Assembly (NCBI RefSeq): GCF_034555965.1
Contig: NZ_JAYDCK010000003.1
Location: forward strand, 1,550,001-1,614,000
Origin: Aquicoccus sp. G2-2
GTDB lineage: Bacteria > Pseudomonadota > Alphaproteobacteria > Rhodobacterales > Rhodobacteraceae
Length of the DNA stretch: 64,000 bases
Reading direction: 5' to 3'
This document shows, one piece after another, positions 44,060-54,412 of the stretch. Positions within the stretch are counted from its first letter, which is position 1, and each line of letters begins with the position of its first letter. Made by a program: the position numbers and the translations under genes. The notes beneath the pieces were generated by a model. That model made no database searches. It worked only from the letters and a program-made list of their open reading frames with translations, and was not told the origin of the DNA.

Positions 44060-44403
44060 GCGATGACATCTGGAAACGCCCCGAGATTCAAAGCCCCTGC
44101 GTGAAAATCTGCGTCACGCACCCCGAATCCGGCCTCTGCATCGGCTGCCTGCGTAGCCGCGATGAAATCGCCCGCTGGTCCGGCATGACTGCGCAAGAGC
44201 GCGCCGAGATCATGGCCGAGCTGCCCGCCCGCGCACCGCGCCTGCGCAAACGCCGGGGGGACGCGCCGCAAGGCTGGGCAAACCACAGGATTGACGCCGC
44301 AGCGCCCGGTTGCACCTGCGCATGGTGGCCAGAAGCCCGCCCTTGCCGTCACCGCGCGCTCAACCACGCCTCCACACCGCCCGGCATTTCGGGGCGGAAA
44401 TAG
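44056..44403 (+). CDS. DUF1289 protein (C-terminus probably misread by a frameshift)
   Basis: 115 residues as written. The conserved part is residues about 13-60: SPCVKICVTHPESGLCIGC, then LRSRDEIARWSGMTAQERAEIMAEL, the DUF1289 motif with four Cys that may bind metal. After RKRR the sequence becomes atypical and overlaps the convergent oxygenase gene. The run of six Gs at 44255-44260 is the likely cause: with seven Gs the frame reads RRGGRAARLGKPQD and stops at 44292-44294, giving about 79 residues, as in family members. Overlaps ruvX by four bases. Confidence 0.85.
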   Translation: MSDDIWKRPEIQSPCVKICVTHPESGLCIGCLRSRDEIARWSGMTAQERAEIMAELPARAPRLRKRRGDAPQGWANHRIDAAAPGCTCAWWPEARPCRHRALNHASTPPGISGRK

Positions 44404-45127
44404 GCCACCATCCGGCCGTCGCCGGTCGCTGCCCCGCTCCACGGCGCGACCCCATGCAACGCCAGCCGGTGCAGCACATACGCCTCCCCCGGCCCCGCCA
44501 CCAACTCGACCCGGCGGCAAGTCTCAAACACCTCGCGCCGCGCCACCTTGTAGGCCCGCGTTACATCGACCGTACCCCAATTGCGCGCCGCCACGCCCTC
44601 CAACGCCGCACAAAGCCGCGCCCGGATGATTTCGTGACTGCCTTGCCAAACCACCATCGGGCTTGCCCCGCGCCCGGCGCGTTAAGCGGAATTCCCAAAA
44701 TCCAGCCATGCGGCTCATCAATCCGCCGTACCCGCTCGGCCCCCTCTGCGCGCACCCCGTCCACATGCGCCGCATCGCGCTTTTCGCGGTATCCAAACGC
44801 CGCCGCCCCCTCGCCCTCTCGTGGGCGGGGGTAACCCGGCCAAACGGTGGAAACCTGCGCCCGGTGCAGCGGTAACGCCCCAAACAGGCTTTGCGCAAAT
44901 TCTACCGCCGCGCCCGCCAGCGCCACGCCGCCAATCGCGCCCTCTGCGGTGTTGGGCAACGCATCAACCCCGACGAACCAAGTGCCCTCACAAGTCAGCC
45001 AGCGCGCGCGCAAATCCGCATCAGCCATCGCTGCGCGCGCCGGACCAATCGCCGCCGCCACCCAGTTTGCAAGCGCCGGATCGGCTCCGAACCGGGCATA
45101 GCCCCGCTCGAAAAACCGCTCTACCAC
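44349..45127 (-). pseudogene. putative non-haem iron oxygenase (2OG-Fe(II)-like, frameshift at a G4 run)
   Basis: About 259 residues when joined. N-terminal part from GTG 45127 (VERFFERGYARFGADPALA) to LNAPGAG; the frame switches at the G4 run (plus-strand C4 at 44666-44669) and continues as SPMVVWQGSHEIIRARLCA to the stop at 44349. Adding one G joins them. A candidate iron triad is HVD in DAAHVDGV and a later His in VLHRLALHG near an Arg/Trp strand, as in phytanoyl-CoA dioxygenase-like proteins. The start overlaps the TauE stop by seven bases. Substrate unknown; the family call is tentative. Confidence 0.6.
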
Positions 45128-45939
45128 CCCAGCGCCTTGCGCAGCATGTTGAGCGCCACCAGCGCGAGGAAGAAAGCGAAGACTCGTTTCAGCGGCTTGG
45201 GGTCCATCGCATGCGCCAGCCGCACGCCCAAAGGTGCCGTCATCAGCGTCATCGCAATCACGATGGCAAAGGCAGGCAGGTTCACCGCCCCCACGGTCCA
45301 TGGCGGCGCGCCCTCGACCGTCAGGAACAAAAACCCGATCACCGATGGCACCGCGATGGTCATGCCAAACCCCGCAGCGGTCGAAACCGCCCGGTGAATC
45401 GGCGTGCCGTAAAGGCTCATCAAAGGCACGCCAAAGCTGCCCCCGCCAATCCCCATCAGCACCGACATGAAACCCAGAACCGGCGACATCACCGCGCGCG
45501 TCAGTCCTTGCGGCATCGCTTCGCCCAGCCGCCAATGCGCCCGGCCAAATCCAAGGTAGAACGCCACCATCACGCCCAGCACCCCAAACACGCCCTGCAA
45601 CGTGGTCGAGCGCAACTGCGCCGCCACCAGCATCCCCAAGACCGCCCCCACCGCGATCCCCGGCGCCCAGCCCCGCAAGATGCTCCAATCGACCGAGCCT
45701 TTGCGGTTATGCGCCAGAACCGAACGCGCCGAGGTCACGATAATCGTCGCCAGCGACGTGGCAAGGCAGACCTGCATCAGATGCGGCCCGCCATAGCCCA
45801 GCGTGGCAAAGGCATAGAAAAACGCCGGCACAAGGATAATCCCGCCACCCACGCCCAAAAGCCCGGCCAAAACCCCGGCAAAGCCGCCAATTACGATCAG
45901 CACCACCGCCATGGCGATCAGCATGGATGTCTCCGGCAT
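45121..45939 (-). CDS. TauE/SafE-type sulfite or organosulfonate exporter
   Basis: 272-residue membrane protein with about eight helices in two halves. Seen: GFAGVLAGLLGVGGGIILVP near residues 20-39 (the TauE signature), repeated as VLMGIGGGSFGVPLMSLYGT in the second half, and the LATSLATIIVTSARSV segment. These proteins export sulfite or related anions in sulfonate catabolism. ATG 45939 fits the GGGGGA ribosome site better than GTG 45969. It is upstream of the oxygenase on the same strand and overlaps its start, so they are one unit. No taurine genes are visible next to it. Confidence 0.92.
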   Translation of the reverse strand: MPETSMLIAMAVVLIVIGGFAGVLAGLLGVGGGIILVPAFFYAFATLGYGGPHLMQVCLATSLATIIVTSARSVLAHNRKGSVDWSILRGWAPGIAVGAVLGMLVAAQLRSTTLQGVFGVLGVMVAFYLGFGRAHWRLGEAMPQGLTRAVMSPVLGFMSVLMGIGGGSFGVPLMSLYGTPIHRAVSTAAGFGMTIAVPSVIGFLFLTVEGAPPWTVGAVNLPAFAIVIAMTLMTAPLGVRLAHAMDPKPLKRVFAFFLALVALNMLRKALGW

Positions 45940-45999
45940 ATATTGGTCCCCCCATTTCCACCCCGGCACGCTGGCACCGGCCCCGCGCGCTGTAAAGCC

Positions 46000-47268
46000 T
46001 CAATGCCGCTTGCGGATGTTGCGCACCACCAACCACACGATTGCCACCACCACCGGCGTCGCCACGGCGCTCACCATCGTTTTCTCGAAATGCGCCGTCT
46101 TGGCCAGCGGATAAAGCGCGTAGCTCACCAGATTAACCGCGTAATATGAAATCGCCACCACCGACAGCCCCTCGACCGTGCGTTGCAACCGTAACTGCAA
46201 ATCCGCCCGCCGGTCCATGCTCTCCAACAGCGCCTGATTTTGCGCGCTGCGTTCCACGTCAACGCGGGTGCGCAGGAATTCCCCGGCACGCGCCGCCCGG
46301 GTTTGCGTTGTTTCCAGCCGTGCACGCGTCGCCGCCACCGTGCGCAGCGCTGGCACAAAGCGCCGCAGCATGAACTCAGCAAAGCTCTGTCGTCCGATGA
46401 AGCGCGTCTCGCCGGGCACCGCCACACGCTCCTGCACCAACTGGCCATAGGCCGCCGTGGCGCTGAACCGAAACGCGGTTCGCGCCGCCAGTTCCTCCAA
46501 CCCCGCCGAGACGCCCAGCAACCCGTCCAGCGTCTCTTCTGCCGGTTGACCGTCCTTCTCCATCTCACCCACCAACGCGCCGAGCTGCGCCTCGATCCGT
46601 GCCAATTCAGGCGAAATCGCCCGCGCACGGGCAAGCCCCAGCAAGGCAAGCGCCTTGTAGGCCTCGATCTCACAAAGCCGCTGCACGATCCGCCCAACCC
46701 GCCGCTGGCCCACGCCCGCTTGCGTAAAAACCGCAAAGCGCAGATGCCCAGCCGGATCAATCCGAAAATCCCCCGCCATTACCGCCGCATCCTCAAGCAC
46801 CCGGCTCGCGGCAAGGCTCTCGGGCACGAACCAGTCCGACAGCGCCGCCACCATCGCCCTGTCCGCGCCCATCTCCTCGACCCGGATCAGCGCCGACGTC
46901 AACCGTTTCCCCGGTGCCTGTTTCAGCCAATCATCCGGAAACACCTCGAAATCTGCCGGATCAAACGGCCTTGGCGAAAGCCCGCTGCAAAACGCTGTAT
47001 AGGTGACAATCTCGGTATGGCTTTCCCATTTCAGCCAATGCCGCCCGATCTGGCCGAAGTAATGTGTCGCCCCCGGTTTCGGGCGCGGTGCGTCAAACCG
47101 GTCAAGCAGCGCACAAAGATGCGCCATATCCGCCGCCCGGTCGCGCCCCGCCGCATCGCCCTCTCGCTTCAGCGCAAGAAAAACAGCCGTGGACGGCACC
47201 GCGACCGCCATGAACGGGCGCGCATGCATTTCATTGGCCAGCTCATATCTAAGCGGATGATCCTGCAT
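46000..47268 (-). CDS. DUF3422 membrane-linked protein
   Basis: 422-residue protein of the DUF3422 family, function not established. The N-terminal domain starts HPLRYELANEMHARPFMAVAVP and contains THYFGQIGRHWLKWESHTE; the C-terminal part has the acid/arginine-rich coiled-coil segment SMDRRADLQLRLQRTVEGLS and then two hydrophobic helices (SVVAISYYAVNLVSYALY and AVATPVVVAIVWLVV) with a basic end. So a cytoplasmic domain tethered to the inner membrane. Sixty bases upstream of the TauE start on the same strand; repeat copy D lies just before its start. Confidence 0.85.
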   Translation of the reverse strand: MQDHPLRYELANEMHARPFMAVAVPSTAVFLALKREGDAAGRDRAADMAHLCALLDRFDAPRPKPGATHYFGQIGRHWLKWESHTEIVTYTAFCSGLSPRPFDPADFEVFPDDWLKQAPGKRLTSALIRVEEMGADRAMVAALSDWFVPESLAASRVLEDAAVMAGDFRIDPAGHLRFAVFTQAGVGQRRVGRIVQRLCEIEAYKALALLGLARARAISPELARIEAQLGALVGEMEKDGQPAEETLDGLLGVSAGLEELAARTAFRFSATAAYGQLVQERVAVPGETRFIGRQSFAEFMLRRFVPALRTVAATRARLETTQTRAARAGEFLRTRVDVERSAQNQALLESMDRRADLQLRLQRTVEGLSVVAISYYAVNLVSYALYPLAKTAHFEKTMVSAVATPVVVAIVWLVVRNIRKRH

Positions 47269-47290
47269 CGTCCCTCACCATCGCCCGTCG

Positions 47291-47324
47291 CTTCATTTTG
47301 CCTAAAATATCCTCGCCGAAGGCT
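47291..47324 (+). repeat. dispersed intergenic repeat, copy D
   Basis: CTTCATTTTGCC, short A-rich stretch, ATATCC, then TCGCCGAAGGC. It lies between the enoyl-CoA hydratase end and the DUF3422 start, in the reverse sense to both genes; copies A, B, C and E read in the sense of the gene they follow. Confidence 0.7.
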
Positions 47325-47367
47325 CCCGCAACCTGCCAAAAGCGCGCGGCCCGCAAATAACCCCTGC

Positions 47368-48126
47368 TCAGCCATAATCCGGCGCGCGCTTTTGCGCCAT
47401 CGCCGCCACGCTCTCGGCGAATTCTTTTGACTGAAGCTGTGCTGCGAAGTGCTTTGCCTCGCGCGCCATGACCGCTTCCACTTCGCCACGCCCCGCCCGG
47501 ATCAGAGCTTTCGAGAGCTTCATTGCGTTGGGCGCAGATGCCGCTACGGCGCGCGCGATCACCTGCACCTCGCCCAGCAACTCGGCATCTTTAAACACCC
47601 GTGCCACCAACCCGGCCTGCTGCGCCTCCTGCGCGCTCAACGCCCGGCCCGCCAACAGCATGTCATTGGCTACGGCCATCCCCACCACCTGCGGCAGCAA
47701 CAACGACGAGCCCGCCTCCGGCACCACGCCAAGCTTGACAAACGGCACGCTCAGCACCGCGCTTTCAGCCGCGTAAACCAGATCGCAATGCAACAGCATG
47801 GTCAGCCCGACACCAATCGCAGGCCCGTTCACCGCCGCGATCACCGGCTTCGGGCAATCTCGGATCGCGTTCAAAAACCGCCAGACCGGCGGCACTTCGG
47901 CCTCCCGGTCGCCCTTGGCGAAATCGTGCAGGTCATTGCCAGCGGTGAACATCTCCCCCGCCCCGGTGATCACCAGCGCGCGCTCTTCGTCATTCGCGGC
48001 ATATGCCTCCAACGCATCGGCGAGCGCACCATACATCGCCTGCGTCAGCGCGTTCTTCTTCTCCACCCGGTCAATCGTCAGCGTGACAACACGCCCATCG
48101 CGGGCAACCCTGATGTTTTCGCTCAT
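47368..48126 (-). CDS. enoyl-CoA hydratase/isomerase family protein
   Basis: 252-residue crotonase-fold enzyme that hydrates an enoyl-CoA or isomerises one. Seen: the oxyanion-hole motif near GEMFTAGNDLHDF, the NGPAIGVGLTMLLHCDLVYA segment, FVKLGVVPEAGSSLLLP and the acidic catalytic region LSAQEAQQAGLV; the second catalytic Glu of true hydratases is represented by VPEAGSS. ATG 48126 (MSENIRVARDGRVVTLTID) is chosen over an in-frame start 33 bases earlier. It may act in fatty-acid or aromatic CoA breakdown; the specificity is not visible. Confidence 0.9.
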   Translation of the reverse strand: MSENIRVARDGRVVTLTIDRVEKKNALTQAMYGALADALEAYAANDEERALVITGAGEMFTAGNDLHDFAKGDREAEVPPVWRFLNAIRDCPKPVIAAVNGPAIGVGLTMLLHCDLVYAAESAVLSVPFVKLGVVPEAGSSLLLPQVVGMAVANDMLLAGRALSAQEAQQAGLVARVFKDAELLGEVQVIARAVAASAPNAMKLSKALIRAGRGEVEAVMAREAKHFAAQLQSKEFAESVAAMAQKRAPDYG

Positions 48127-48296
48127 CTCATGGTCCTTTTCCATTCCGGGCCGCCGCAAGCTGTCGCAGCGCCAACCACCCCTCTGGCACGGGCGTCAGC
48201 CCGGGCCGCGCCCGCACCTTTGCGCAATAATCCCATGTTGCAAAACCGCAAGTCCGCCCCGGCCCAAAGGTTAACCCCAAGCCCCCTCAACAACCC

Positions 48297-48318
48297 GAGG
48301 CGCCCCTGAAGGCGCCTC
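48297..48318 (-). terminator. hairpin downstream of pntB
   Basis: GAGGCGCC (48297-48304) and GGCGCCTC (48311-48318) pair over 8 bp with a six-base loop, 32-53 bases past the pntB stop on the minus strand. The T-tract after it is weak, so a factor-dependent end or mRNA 3' structure is possible. Confidence 0.5.
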
Positions 48319-48349
48319 AGCTTCCTGTCTCGCATTCCTGCCGCACCGC

Positions 48350-49783
48350 TCACGCGATCAGCGTCAGAAGCTTGTTAAGACTGTCCTTGGCATCGCCATA
48401 GAACATCCGCGTATTTTCCTTGTAAAACAGCGGATTCTCGATCCCGGAATACCCGGTGCCCTGCCCGCGTTTGCTGACAAACACCTGCTTGGCCTTCCAG
48501 CATTCCAGCACCGGCATCCCGGCGATGGGCGAGTTGGGGTCTTCCTGTGCGGCCGGGTTCACGATGTCGTTGGAGCCAATCACGATGGCCACATCCGTAT
48601 CGGGGAAATCGGCGTTGATCTCGTCCATCTCCATCACGATGTCATAAGGCACCTTGGCCTCGGCCAAGAGCACGTTCATATGCCCCGGCAAACGCCCGGC
48701 CACCGGGTGAATGGCAAACCGCACCTCCTTGCCGCGCGCGCGCAGCCGCTTGGTCAACTCGCTCACCGATTGCTGCGCCTGCGCCACCGCCATGCCATAG
48801 CCCGGAATGATGATGATGCTGTCGGCCTCTTCCAGTGCCGCGGCCACCCCGTCGGCCTCGATCGCCACCATTTCGCCCTCGACCTCCATCGCCGGGCCGC
48901 TGGCACCACCGAACCCGCCAAGGATCACGCTGAGGAACGCGCGGTTCATCGCCTTGCACATGATATAGCTCAGGATCGCCCCCGAAGAGCCAACCAGCGC
49001 ACCCGTCACGATCAACAGATCATTGCCCAGCGTGAAACCAATCGCCGCCGCCGCCCAGCCGGAATAGCTGTTGAGCATGGAAATCACCACCGGCATGTCC
49101 GCCCCACCGATCCCGGTGATCAGATGCCAGCCAATGAACAGCGCAAGTAGCGTCATCAACATCAGCGTCCAGATGCCCGCGCCGTTGAAATAGGCAATCA
49201 GCAACAGAAGCGAGATAGCCGCCGCCCCGGCGTTCAGCATATGCCCGCCGGGCAGCTTTTTCGCCTTGCTGTCGATCTTGCCCGCGAGCTTGCCAAACGC
49301 CACGATGGAGCCGGTAAAGGTAATCGCGCCGATGAACACACCAAGGAAAACCTCAACCTTGAGGATCGCCTGTTCAACCCCGTCCTTATGCGCCAACACG
49401 CTGGCAAACCCACTCAAGGACTCGCGCTGATCGGCACTCAGGCTCAGCACATGGCCCAACTCGATCTCGGCGTTGAACCCGATCAGGATGGCGGCCAGTC
49501 CAACGAAACTGTGCAGCGCCGCAATCAGCTGCGGCATTTCCGTCATCTCGACCCTGAGCGCCACCATCCGGCCCAGATAGGCGCCGATGGCCACCATCAA
49601 GATCACCACGATATAAGCCCCGATACCGGGGCCGAAGAAGGTGGCAAAAACGGCCAGAGCCATCCCGGCAATGCCATACCACACAGCGCGCTTGGCGCTT
49701 TCCTGCCCGCTCAAGCCCCCAAGGCTAAGAATGAAGAGAACAGTCGCCGCGATATAGGCGGCAGATACGATTCCGATACTCAT
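48350..49783 (-). CDS. pntB: NAD(P) transhydrogenase beta subunit
   Basis: 477-residue subunit of the proton-translocating transhydrogenase that makes NADPH from NADH using the proton gradient. The N-terminal part has about nine helices; the C-terminal domain III (residues about 300-477) binds NADP(H), with [36 protein letters not shown] and [16 protein letters not shown]. All three are family hallmarks. Starts 17 bases after the pntA stop, so they are one transcript. It supplies NADPH for the redox enzymes around, including P450 and reductive steps. Confidence 0.96.
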   Translation of the reverse strand: MSIGIVSAAYIAATVLFILSLGGLSGQESAKRAVWYGIAGMALAVFATFFGPGIGAYIVVILMVAIGAYLGRMVALRVEMTEMPQLIAALHSFVGLAAILIGFNAEIELGHVLSLSADQRESLSGFASVLAHKDGVEQAILKVEVFLGVFIGAITFTGSIVAFGKLAGKIDSKAKKLPGGHMLNAGAAAISLLLLIAYFNGAGIWTLMLMTLLALFIGWHLITGIGGADMPVVISMLNSYSGWAAAAIGFTLGNDLLIVTGALVGSSGAILSYIMCKAMNRAFLSVILGGFGGASGPAMEVEGEMVAIEADGVAAALEEADSIIIIPGYGMAVAQAQQSVSELTKRLRARGKEVRFAIHPVAGRLPGHMNVLLAEAKVPYDIVMEMDEINADFPDTDVAIVIGSNDIVNPAAQEDPNSPIAGMPVLECWKAKQVFVSKRGQGTGYSGIENPLFYKENTRMFYGDAKDSLNKLLTLIA

Positions 49784-49800
49784 CTATCCGGTCCCCTTCT

Positions 49801-51381
49801 TCAGGATTTCTGGAACATCGCCAACATCCGCCGGGTGACCATGAAGCCCCCGACAATGTTGATCGACGCAATCAGGATCGAAATGGCGGCCAGAAACATC
49901 ACCAGCCAACTGCCCGATCCCACCTGTAACAGCGCGCCAAGGATCACGATGCCCGAGATGGCATTGGTGACCGACATCAACGGCGTGTGCAGGCTGTGAC
50001 TGACATTCCAGATAACCTGGAAGCCGACGAAACAGGCCAGCGCGAACACGATGAAATGGCTCATGAAGCTCGCCGGCGCATAAGCCCCGATCACCAGCAT
50101 CACCAACGCACCGACCACCAGCAGGGTGACCTGCTGCTTGCTCGCCGTGCGAAACGCCGCCGCTTCGGCGGCCAGTTTTTCCTCGCGGGTCAATTCGCGG
50201 GTCTTTTCCTTCGGTTTGGCGGCAATCGCCTGCACCTTGGGCGGTGGCGGCGGGAAGGTGATCTCGCCCTCATGTGTCACCGTGGCACCACGGATCACGT
50301 CATCTTCCATGTCGTGATTGATCTGACCGTCTTTCTCCGGCGTCAAATCGGTCATCATGTGGCGGATATTGGTCGCATAAAGCGTGCTCGCCTGTGCCGC
50401 CATCCGGCTCGGGAAGTCGGTATAGCCAATGATGGTGACACCATTCTCGGTCACCACCTTTTCGTCCATCACCGTGCCTTCGGCGTTGCCGCCCTTTTCG
50501 GCAGCCAGATCGACGATGACAGAGCCCGGCTTCATCGCCGCCACCATGTCCTTCAGCCACAGCTTGGGCGCTTCGCGGTTCGGGATAAGCGCGGTGGTGA
50601 TGACAATATCCATCTCCGGCGCCAGTTCGCGGAACTTGGCCAACTGCGCCTCGCGGAACTCAGGGGAAGACACGCTGGCATAGCCGCCGGTCGCCGCCCC
50701 GTCCTGCTGGGCTTCCTCGAAATCGAGATAGACAAACTCCGCGCCCATCGATTCCACCTGTTCAGCCACCTCGGGGCGCACATCGAACGCGTATGTCACC
50801 GCGCCAAGGCTCGTCGCCGTGCCGATCGCAGCCAACCCGGCCACGCCCGCACCCACCACCAGCACCTTGGCGGGCGGCACCTTGCCTGCGGCGGTGATCT
50901 GCCCGGTGAAGAAACGCCCGAAATTGTTGCCCGCCTCGATCACCGCGCGGTAGCCCGCGATATTGGCCATCGAAGAAAGCGCATCCATCTTCTGCGCCCG
51001 GCTGATGCGTGGCACCATCTCCATCGCAATCACGTTCGCGCCCTTGGCCTTCGCCGTCGCCATGCCGTCTTCGTTGGCCGCCGGGTTGAAGAACGAAATC
51101 AGCGTCTTGCCCTTGGTCAGCCGCTTCATTTCCTCAGCCGTCGGAATGCGCACCTTGGCGATGATCTCGGCATCTTTCCAAAGCGCGTTGGCAGTGCGCT
51201 TCACCGTCACGCCCACCGCCTTGTAGGCCGCATCGGAAAACCCCGCCGCTACCCCCGCGCCGGTTTCGATCAGGCATTCATAGCCCAGCTTTTGCAATTG
51301 CACCGCCGAGTCCGGGGTCATGGCAACGCGTGCCTCCCCCTCGATCACTTCCTTTGGCGTTCCGATCTTCACGTCAGGCAT
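49801..51381 (-). CDS. pntA: NAD(P) transhydrogenase alpha subunit (single-chain form)
   Basis: 526-residue alpha subunit. Domain I (residues about 1-380) resembles alanine dehydrogenase and binds NAD(H): [38 protein letters not shown] (the GxGxxG fold) and [16 protein letters not shown] hinge rich in proline follows ([14 protein letters not shown]), then four membrane helices ([17 protein letters not shown] to [10 protein letters not shown]) at 440-526. This is the fused E. coli-type organisation, not the split PntAA/PntAB form of some relatives. AAGGGG ribosome site before the ATG. First gene of pntA-pntB. Confidence 0.96.
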   Translation of the reverse strand: MPDVKIGTPKEVIEGEARVAMTPDSAVQLQKLGYECLIETGAGVAAGFSDAAYKAVGVTVKRTANALWKDAEIIAKVRIPTAEEMKRLTKGKTLISFFNPAANEDGMATAKAKGANVIAMEMVPRISRAQKMDALSSMANIAGYRAVIEAGNNFGRFFTGQITAAGKVPPAKVLVVGAGVAGLAAIGTATSLGAVTYAFDVRPEVAEQVESMGAEFVYLDFEEAQQDGAATGGYASVSSPEFREAQLAKFRELAPEMDIVITTALIPNREAPKLWLKDMVAAMKPGSVIVDLAAEKGGNAEGTVMDEKVVTENGVTIIGYTDFPSRMAAQASTLYATNIRHMMTDLTPEKDGQINHDMEDDVIRGATVTHEGEITFPPPPPKVQAIAAKPKEKTRELTREEKLAAEAAAFRTASKQQVTLLVVGALVMLVIGAYAPASFMSHFIVFALACFVGFQVIWNVSHSLHTPLMSVTNAISGIVILGALLQVGSGSWLVMFLAAISILIASINIVGGFMVTRRMLAMFQKS

Positions 51382-51497
51382 CCCCTTTTCATATGGTCGG
51401 GCCGGGCCGGTCGCGGCCTGCCCTCCTGTTGGCGTGTCTGGTTCAAGTAATTGTCAAATTCGCAGCTTCCTTTCGATTGCCTTTGCAGCGCGGTTTG

Positions 51498-51953
51498 TCA
51501 AACCCATCGCCGCGTTTTTTGGCAATATCGGGCAAAATCGGCACGGAATTTGCGTCCAAGCCGGTGTTCTTCGGGCACGATGAAATGCCGCGTGACCCAC
51601 CAGACAAAAACCGGGATCAGGGCCAAACTCAAAACCGCGCCCCAATAAAGAATCGCCCCGCTCAGCACCAGCGCATCGCCCAGATAGATCGGGTTGCGCG
51701 TGCGCGCGAATATCCCGGTCTGCACCAATGCGCTGGCCTCGCGATGTGGTATGACCGTGGTGCGCTGACGCGCCATTTCAAACACGGCAAGCCCCATCAG
51801 CAACACCCCGCCCGCCACCAGCAACCCGCCCAGCACTTTTGCAGCCATGCCACCGCCAAAGCTCAACCCCAGCGACAGACAGTGCCCCTGCGCCCAGGCC
51901 AGCCCGAGAAAACCCAAGAGCCAGACCGGCGGAAGATCAATCCATTTCATCAT
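51498..51953 (-). CDS. isoprenylcysteine-methyltransferase-like integral membrane protein
   Basis: 151-residue membrane protein of the ICMT/phospholipid-methyltransferase superfamily. Four hydrophobic segments (about residues 8-25, 32-55, 80-95 and 100-120) and the C-terminal signature RTRNPIYLGDALVLSG and RHFIVPEEHRLGRKF (RNPIY and PEE-LG are the family motifs). Such proteins methylate carboxyl or amino groups, but many bacterial members have no known substrate. The ATG at 51953 has a GGAG ribosome site six bases upstream; the next ATG is three bases later. Monocistronic, divergent from the SDR at 52104 with a 150-base gap. Confidence 0.85.
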   Translation of the reverse strand: MMKWIDLPPVWLLGFLGLAWAQGHCLSLGLSFGGGMAAKVLGGLLVAGGVLLMGLAVFEMARQRTTVIPHREASALVQTGIFARTRNPIYLGDALVLSGAILYWGAVLSLALIPVFVWWVTRHFIVPEEHRLGRKFRADFARYCQKTRRWV

Positions 51954-52103
51954 CTCGCGCTCCGCCGCTTTTCTTGGCCGTTCACCATGCCACCCCTCCG
52001 GCCATCTGACGGAACGGCACGGGTTGCGCCTGCCGCGCGGGGCTGTAACCTCATCGCAACCAACGATCCCGCACTCCACCCGCACTCCAAAGGAAACCAT
52101 CCC

Positions 52104-52856
52104 ATGACGTTAAACGGCAAACACGCCCTTGTCACCGGCGGCGGCACCGGCATCGGCCTCGCCATCGCCCGTGCGCTCGCCAATGAAGGCGCAGAAGTCA
52201 CCATTACCGGACGCCGTCTTGCCGTCCTCGAAGAGGTGGCAGAGGCCGGAATGCACCCGATGGCCATGGATGTCTCGGACGAGGCACAGGTCGCCTCCGT
52301 CACCGCCGAAGCGGTGGCCGCGCGTGGCCCGGTGCAGATTTGCGTGGCCAACGCAGGCATCGCCGAGGGCCGCAAGATGCACAAGACCGACAGCGCGCTT
52401 TGGCGGCGCATCATGGCGATCAATCTTGATGGCTGTTTCTATACCATCCGCGAATCGTTCAACTCGATGCAGGAAACCGATTGGGGCCGGGTCATCGCGA
52501 TCTCCTCAATCGCCGGTCTGCGCGGTGCCCCCGGTGCGGGGGCTTATGCCGCCTCCAAACACGGCGTTGTCGGCATGATCCGCAGCTTCGCCGAAGATCA
52601 CCTTGGCGCGCCTTATACCTTCAACTCGATCTGCCCCGGCTATGTCGACACCCCGATTGTCAGCCGCAACACCGACAGCATCGCCGAACGCGCCGGGGTT
52701 TCCACCGATGAGGCCCGCGCAATGATGGTGCAGATGAACCGCCACAAACGCCTGATCGCCCCCGAGGAAATCGCCGCCGCCGCGCTCTGGCTCTGTGGCC
52801 CGCATTCGCAAAGCACCAACGGCACCGAAGTGCGCATCGCCGGTGGGCAGATCTAG
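52104..52856 (+). CDS. short-chain dehydrogenase/reductase, 3-hydroxybutyrate-dehydrogenase-like
   Basis: 250-residue classical SDR using NAD(P)H. Seen: cofactor motif TGGGTGIGLAIARAL near residues 11-25, the N(A)G strand CVANAGIAEGRKM, the catalytic Ser-Tyr-Lys set in ISSIAGL and AGAYAASKHGVVGMI (Tyr-x-x-x-Lys), and the C-terminal loop CPGYVDTPIV. A 3-hydroxybutyrate dehydrogenase fit (length and the PGYVDTP loop) is plausible but other small alcohols are not excluded. AGGAAACC lies upstream of the ATG. Single gene between the ICMT-like gene and the kynurenine genes. Confidence 0.88.
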   Translation: MTLNGKHALVTGGGTGIGLAIARALANEGAEVTITGRRLAVLEEVAEAGMHPMAMDVSDEAQVASVTAEAVAARGPVQICVANAGIAEGRKMHKTDSALWRRIMAINLDGCFYTIRESFNSMQETDWGRVIAISSIAGLRGAPGAGAYAASKHGVVGMIRSFAEDHLGAPYTFNSICPGYVDTPIVSRNTDSIAERAGVSTDEARAMMVQMNRHKRLIAPEEIAAAALWLCGPHSQSTNGTEVRIAGGQI

Positions 52857-53064
52857 GACGCGCGGCCCCCGCCCGAACAACGCCCGCCCGAATAGCGCGC
52901 AAAGCGCGCCGGGCAGGCGCCCGCCCGGCTCCCGTTGCTCTGGGCGCCCACCCTGGCAGACCCAGCAACGCCGCCCCATTCCCACCCTCAGTTATCACTG
53001 GACAGCCTCCCTCGAACCACCTAAATATATTTCAAGCCTAAAATATCCACTCACACCCGAGGCC

Positions 53065-54261
53065 ATGATGACCGATTTCGCCCAAACCAAAGCCCTCTTC
53101 CACTTGCCCGAAGGCGTGCTTTACCTCGATGGCAACTCGCTCGGCCCCCTGCCCAAGGCCGCGCCTGCGAAAATGCAAAGCGTCATGCAGGCCGAATGGG
53201 GTGAGATGCTGATCACCGGCTGGAACCGTGCTGGCTGGATGGCCCAACCCGCCTCGCTGGGCGACCGCATCGCCAAACTCATCGGCGCAGAGCCGGGCCA
53301 TGTGGTGCTGGGCGACACGCTTAGCATCAAGGTCTATCAAGCACTCGCCTCCGCACTCGAACTCAATCCGACCCGCAAGGTCGTGCTCTCCGACAGCGGC
53401 AATTTCCCGACCGATCTCTACATGGCCGAAGGATTGCTGAAATCGCTGAACCAAGGCCATGAGCTGCGCGTCGTCGCCCCCGAAGATGTCGCCGCCAACA
53501 TCACCGAAGAGGTCGCGGCGCTGATGATTACCGAGGTGGACTACCGCACCGGCCGCCTGCACGATATGGCAGCACTCACCGCACTTGCGCATGAAAAAGG
53601 CGCGCTGGCGCTCTGGGATCTGGCCCATTCCGCCGGGGCTTTGCCGGTCGATCTTGCCGGTGCAGGCGCCGATTTCGCCACCGGCTGCACCTATAAATAC
53701 CTCAACGGCGGCCCCGGATCGCCCGCCTTCATCTATGTCGCCCCGCGCCACGCGGACCGGGCCCGCCCGGCCCTGTCCGGCTGGCTCGGCCATGACGCGC
53801 CGTTCGCGTTCGAGCAAAGCTACCGCCCCGGCCCCGGAATCGAGCGGATGCGCGTCGGCACCCCGCCGGTGCTGGCGATGGCCGCGCTTGAAACCGCGCT
53901 CGACATCTGGGATCTCACCACCATGACAGAGGTGCGCGCCCGCTCTATCGAGCTGTCGCAGCTTTTCATCAAGGAGGTCGAAGCCCGCTGCCCCGAGCTT
54001 GAGCTTGCCTCCCCGCGCGACCCGGCACAGCGCGGCAGTCAGGTCTCGTTCCGCTTCAAGGAAGGCTACGCCGCCATGCAGGCGCTGATCGCGCGCGGCG
54101 TGATCGGTGATTTCCGCGCGCCTGACATCATGCGCTTCGGCTTCACCCCGCTCTATCTCGATGCAACCGACGTCACCGCCGCCGCCGCCATTCTTGACGA
54201 CGTGATGCAAAACGCCCTCTGGGACGCGCCGGAATACAAAATCCGCGACCGTGTGACCTGA
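53065..54261 (+). CDS. kynU: kynureninase
   Basis: 398-residue PLP enzyme that splits kynurenine into anthranilate and alanine in tryptophan breakdown. Seen: [19 protein letters not shown] at the N-terminus, [18 protein letters not shown], the substrate-binding [16 protein letters not shown], the PLP lysine in [17 protein letters not shown], and the [14 protein letters not shown]sp. An alternative ATG three bases later exists. The upstream 208 bases (52857-53064) have GC inverted repeats (GCGCGC/GCGCGC around AAA at 52895-52909) and then AT-rich DNA, but no gene. The kynA gene follows 151 bases downstream. Confidence 0.95.
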   Translation: MMTDFAQTKALFHLPEGVLYLDGNSLGPLPKAAPAKMQSVMQAEWGEMLITGWNRAGWMAQPASLGDRIAKLIGAEPGHVVLGDTLSIKVYQALASALELNPTRKVVLSDSGNFPTDLYMAEGLLKSLNQGHELRVVAPEDVAANITEEVAALMITEVDYRTGRLHDMAALTALAHEKGALALWDLAHSAGALPVDLAGAGADFATGCTYKYLNGGPGSPAFIYVAPRHADRARPALSGWLGHDAPFAFEQSYRPGPGIERMRVGTPPVLAMAALETALDIWDLTTMTEVRARSIELSQLFIKEVEARCPELELASPRDPAQRGSQVSFRFKEGYAAMQALIARGVIGDFRAPDIMRFGFTPLYLDATDVTAAAAILDDVMQNALWDAPEYKIRDRVT

Positions 54262-54412
54262 TCCAATGCGCGGCTCGCTCCCCCACTCTGCCGTCCCGCC
54301 GCATGGCTCGCCCTCTGGCGCCGCCTCGGCCCCTGCTCGCGGCTGGCGCGCACAGCCCTCTCCTGAACCTTATCGGCGGACCCATCCGCCAGCCACATTC
54401 AGGAGAAACCAG

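Noticed and set aside
44561..45688. Minus-strand frame of about 375 codons as one protein
   Set aside because: Its first part lies inside the TauE gene in another frame; only the part after 45127 looks like coding sequence and it joins the oxygenase.
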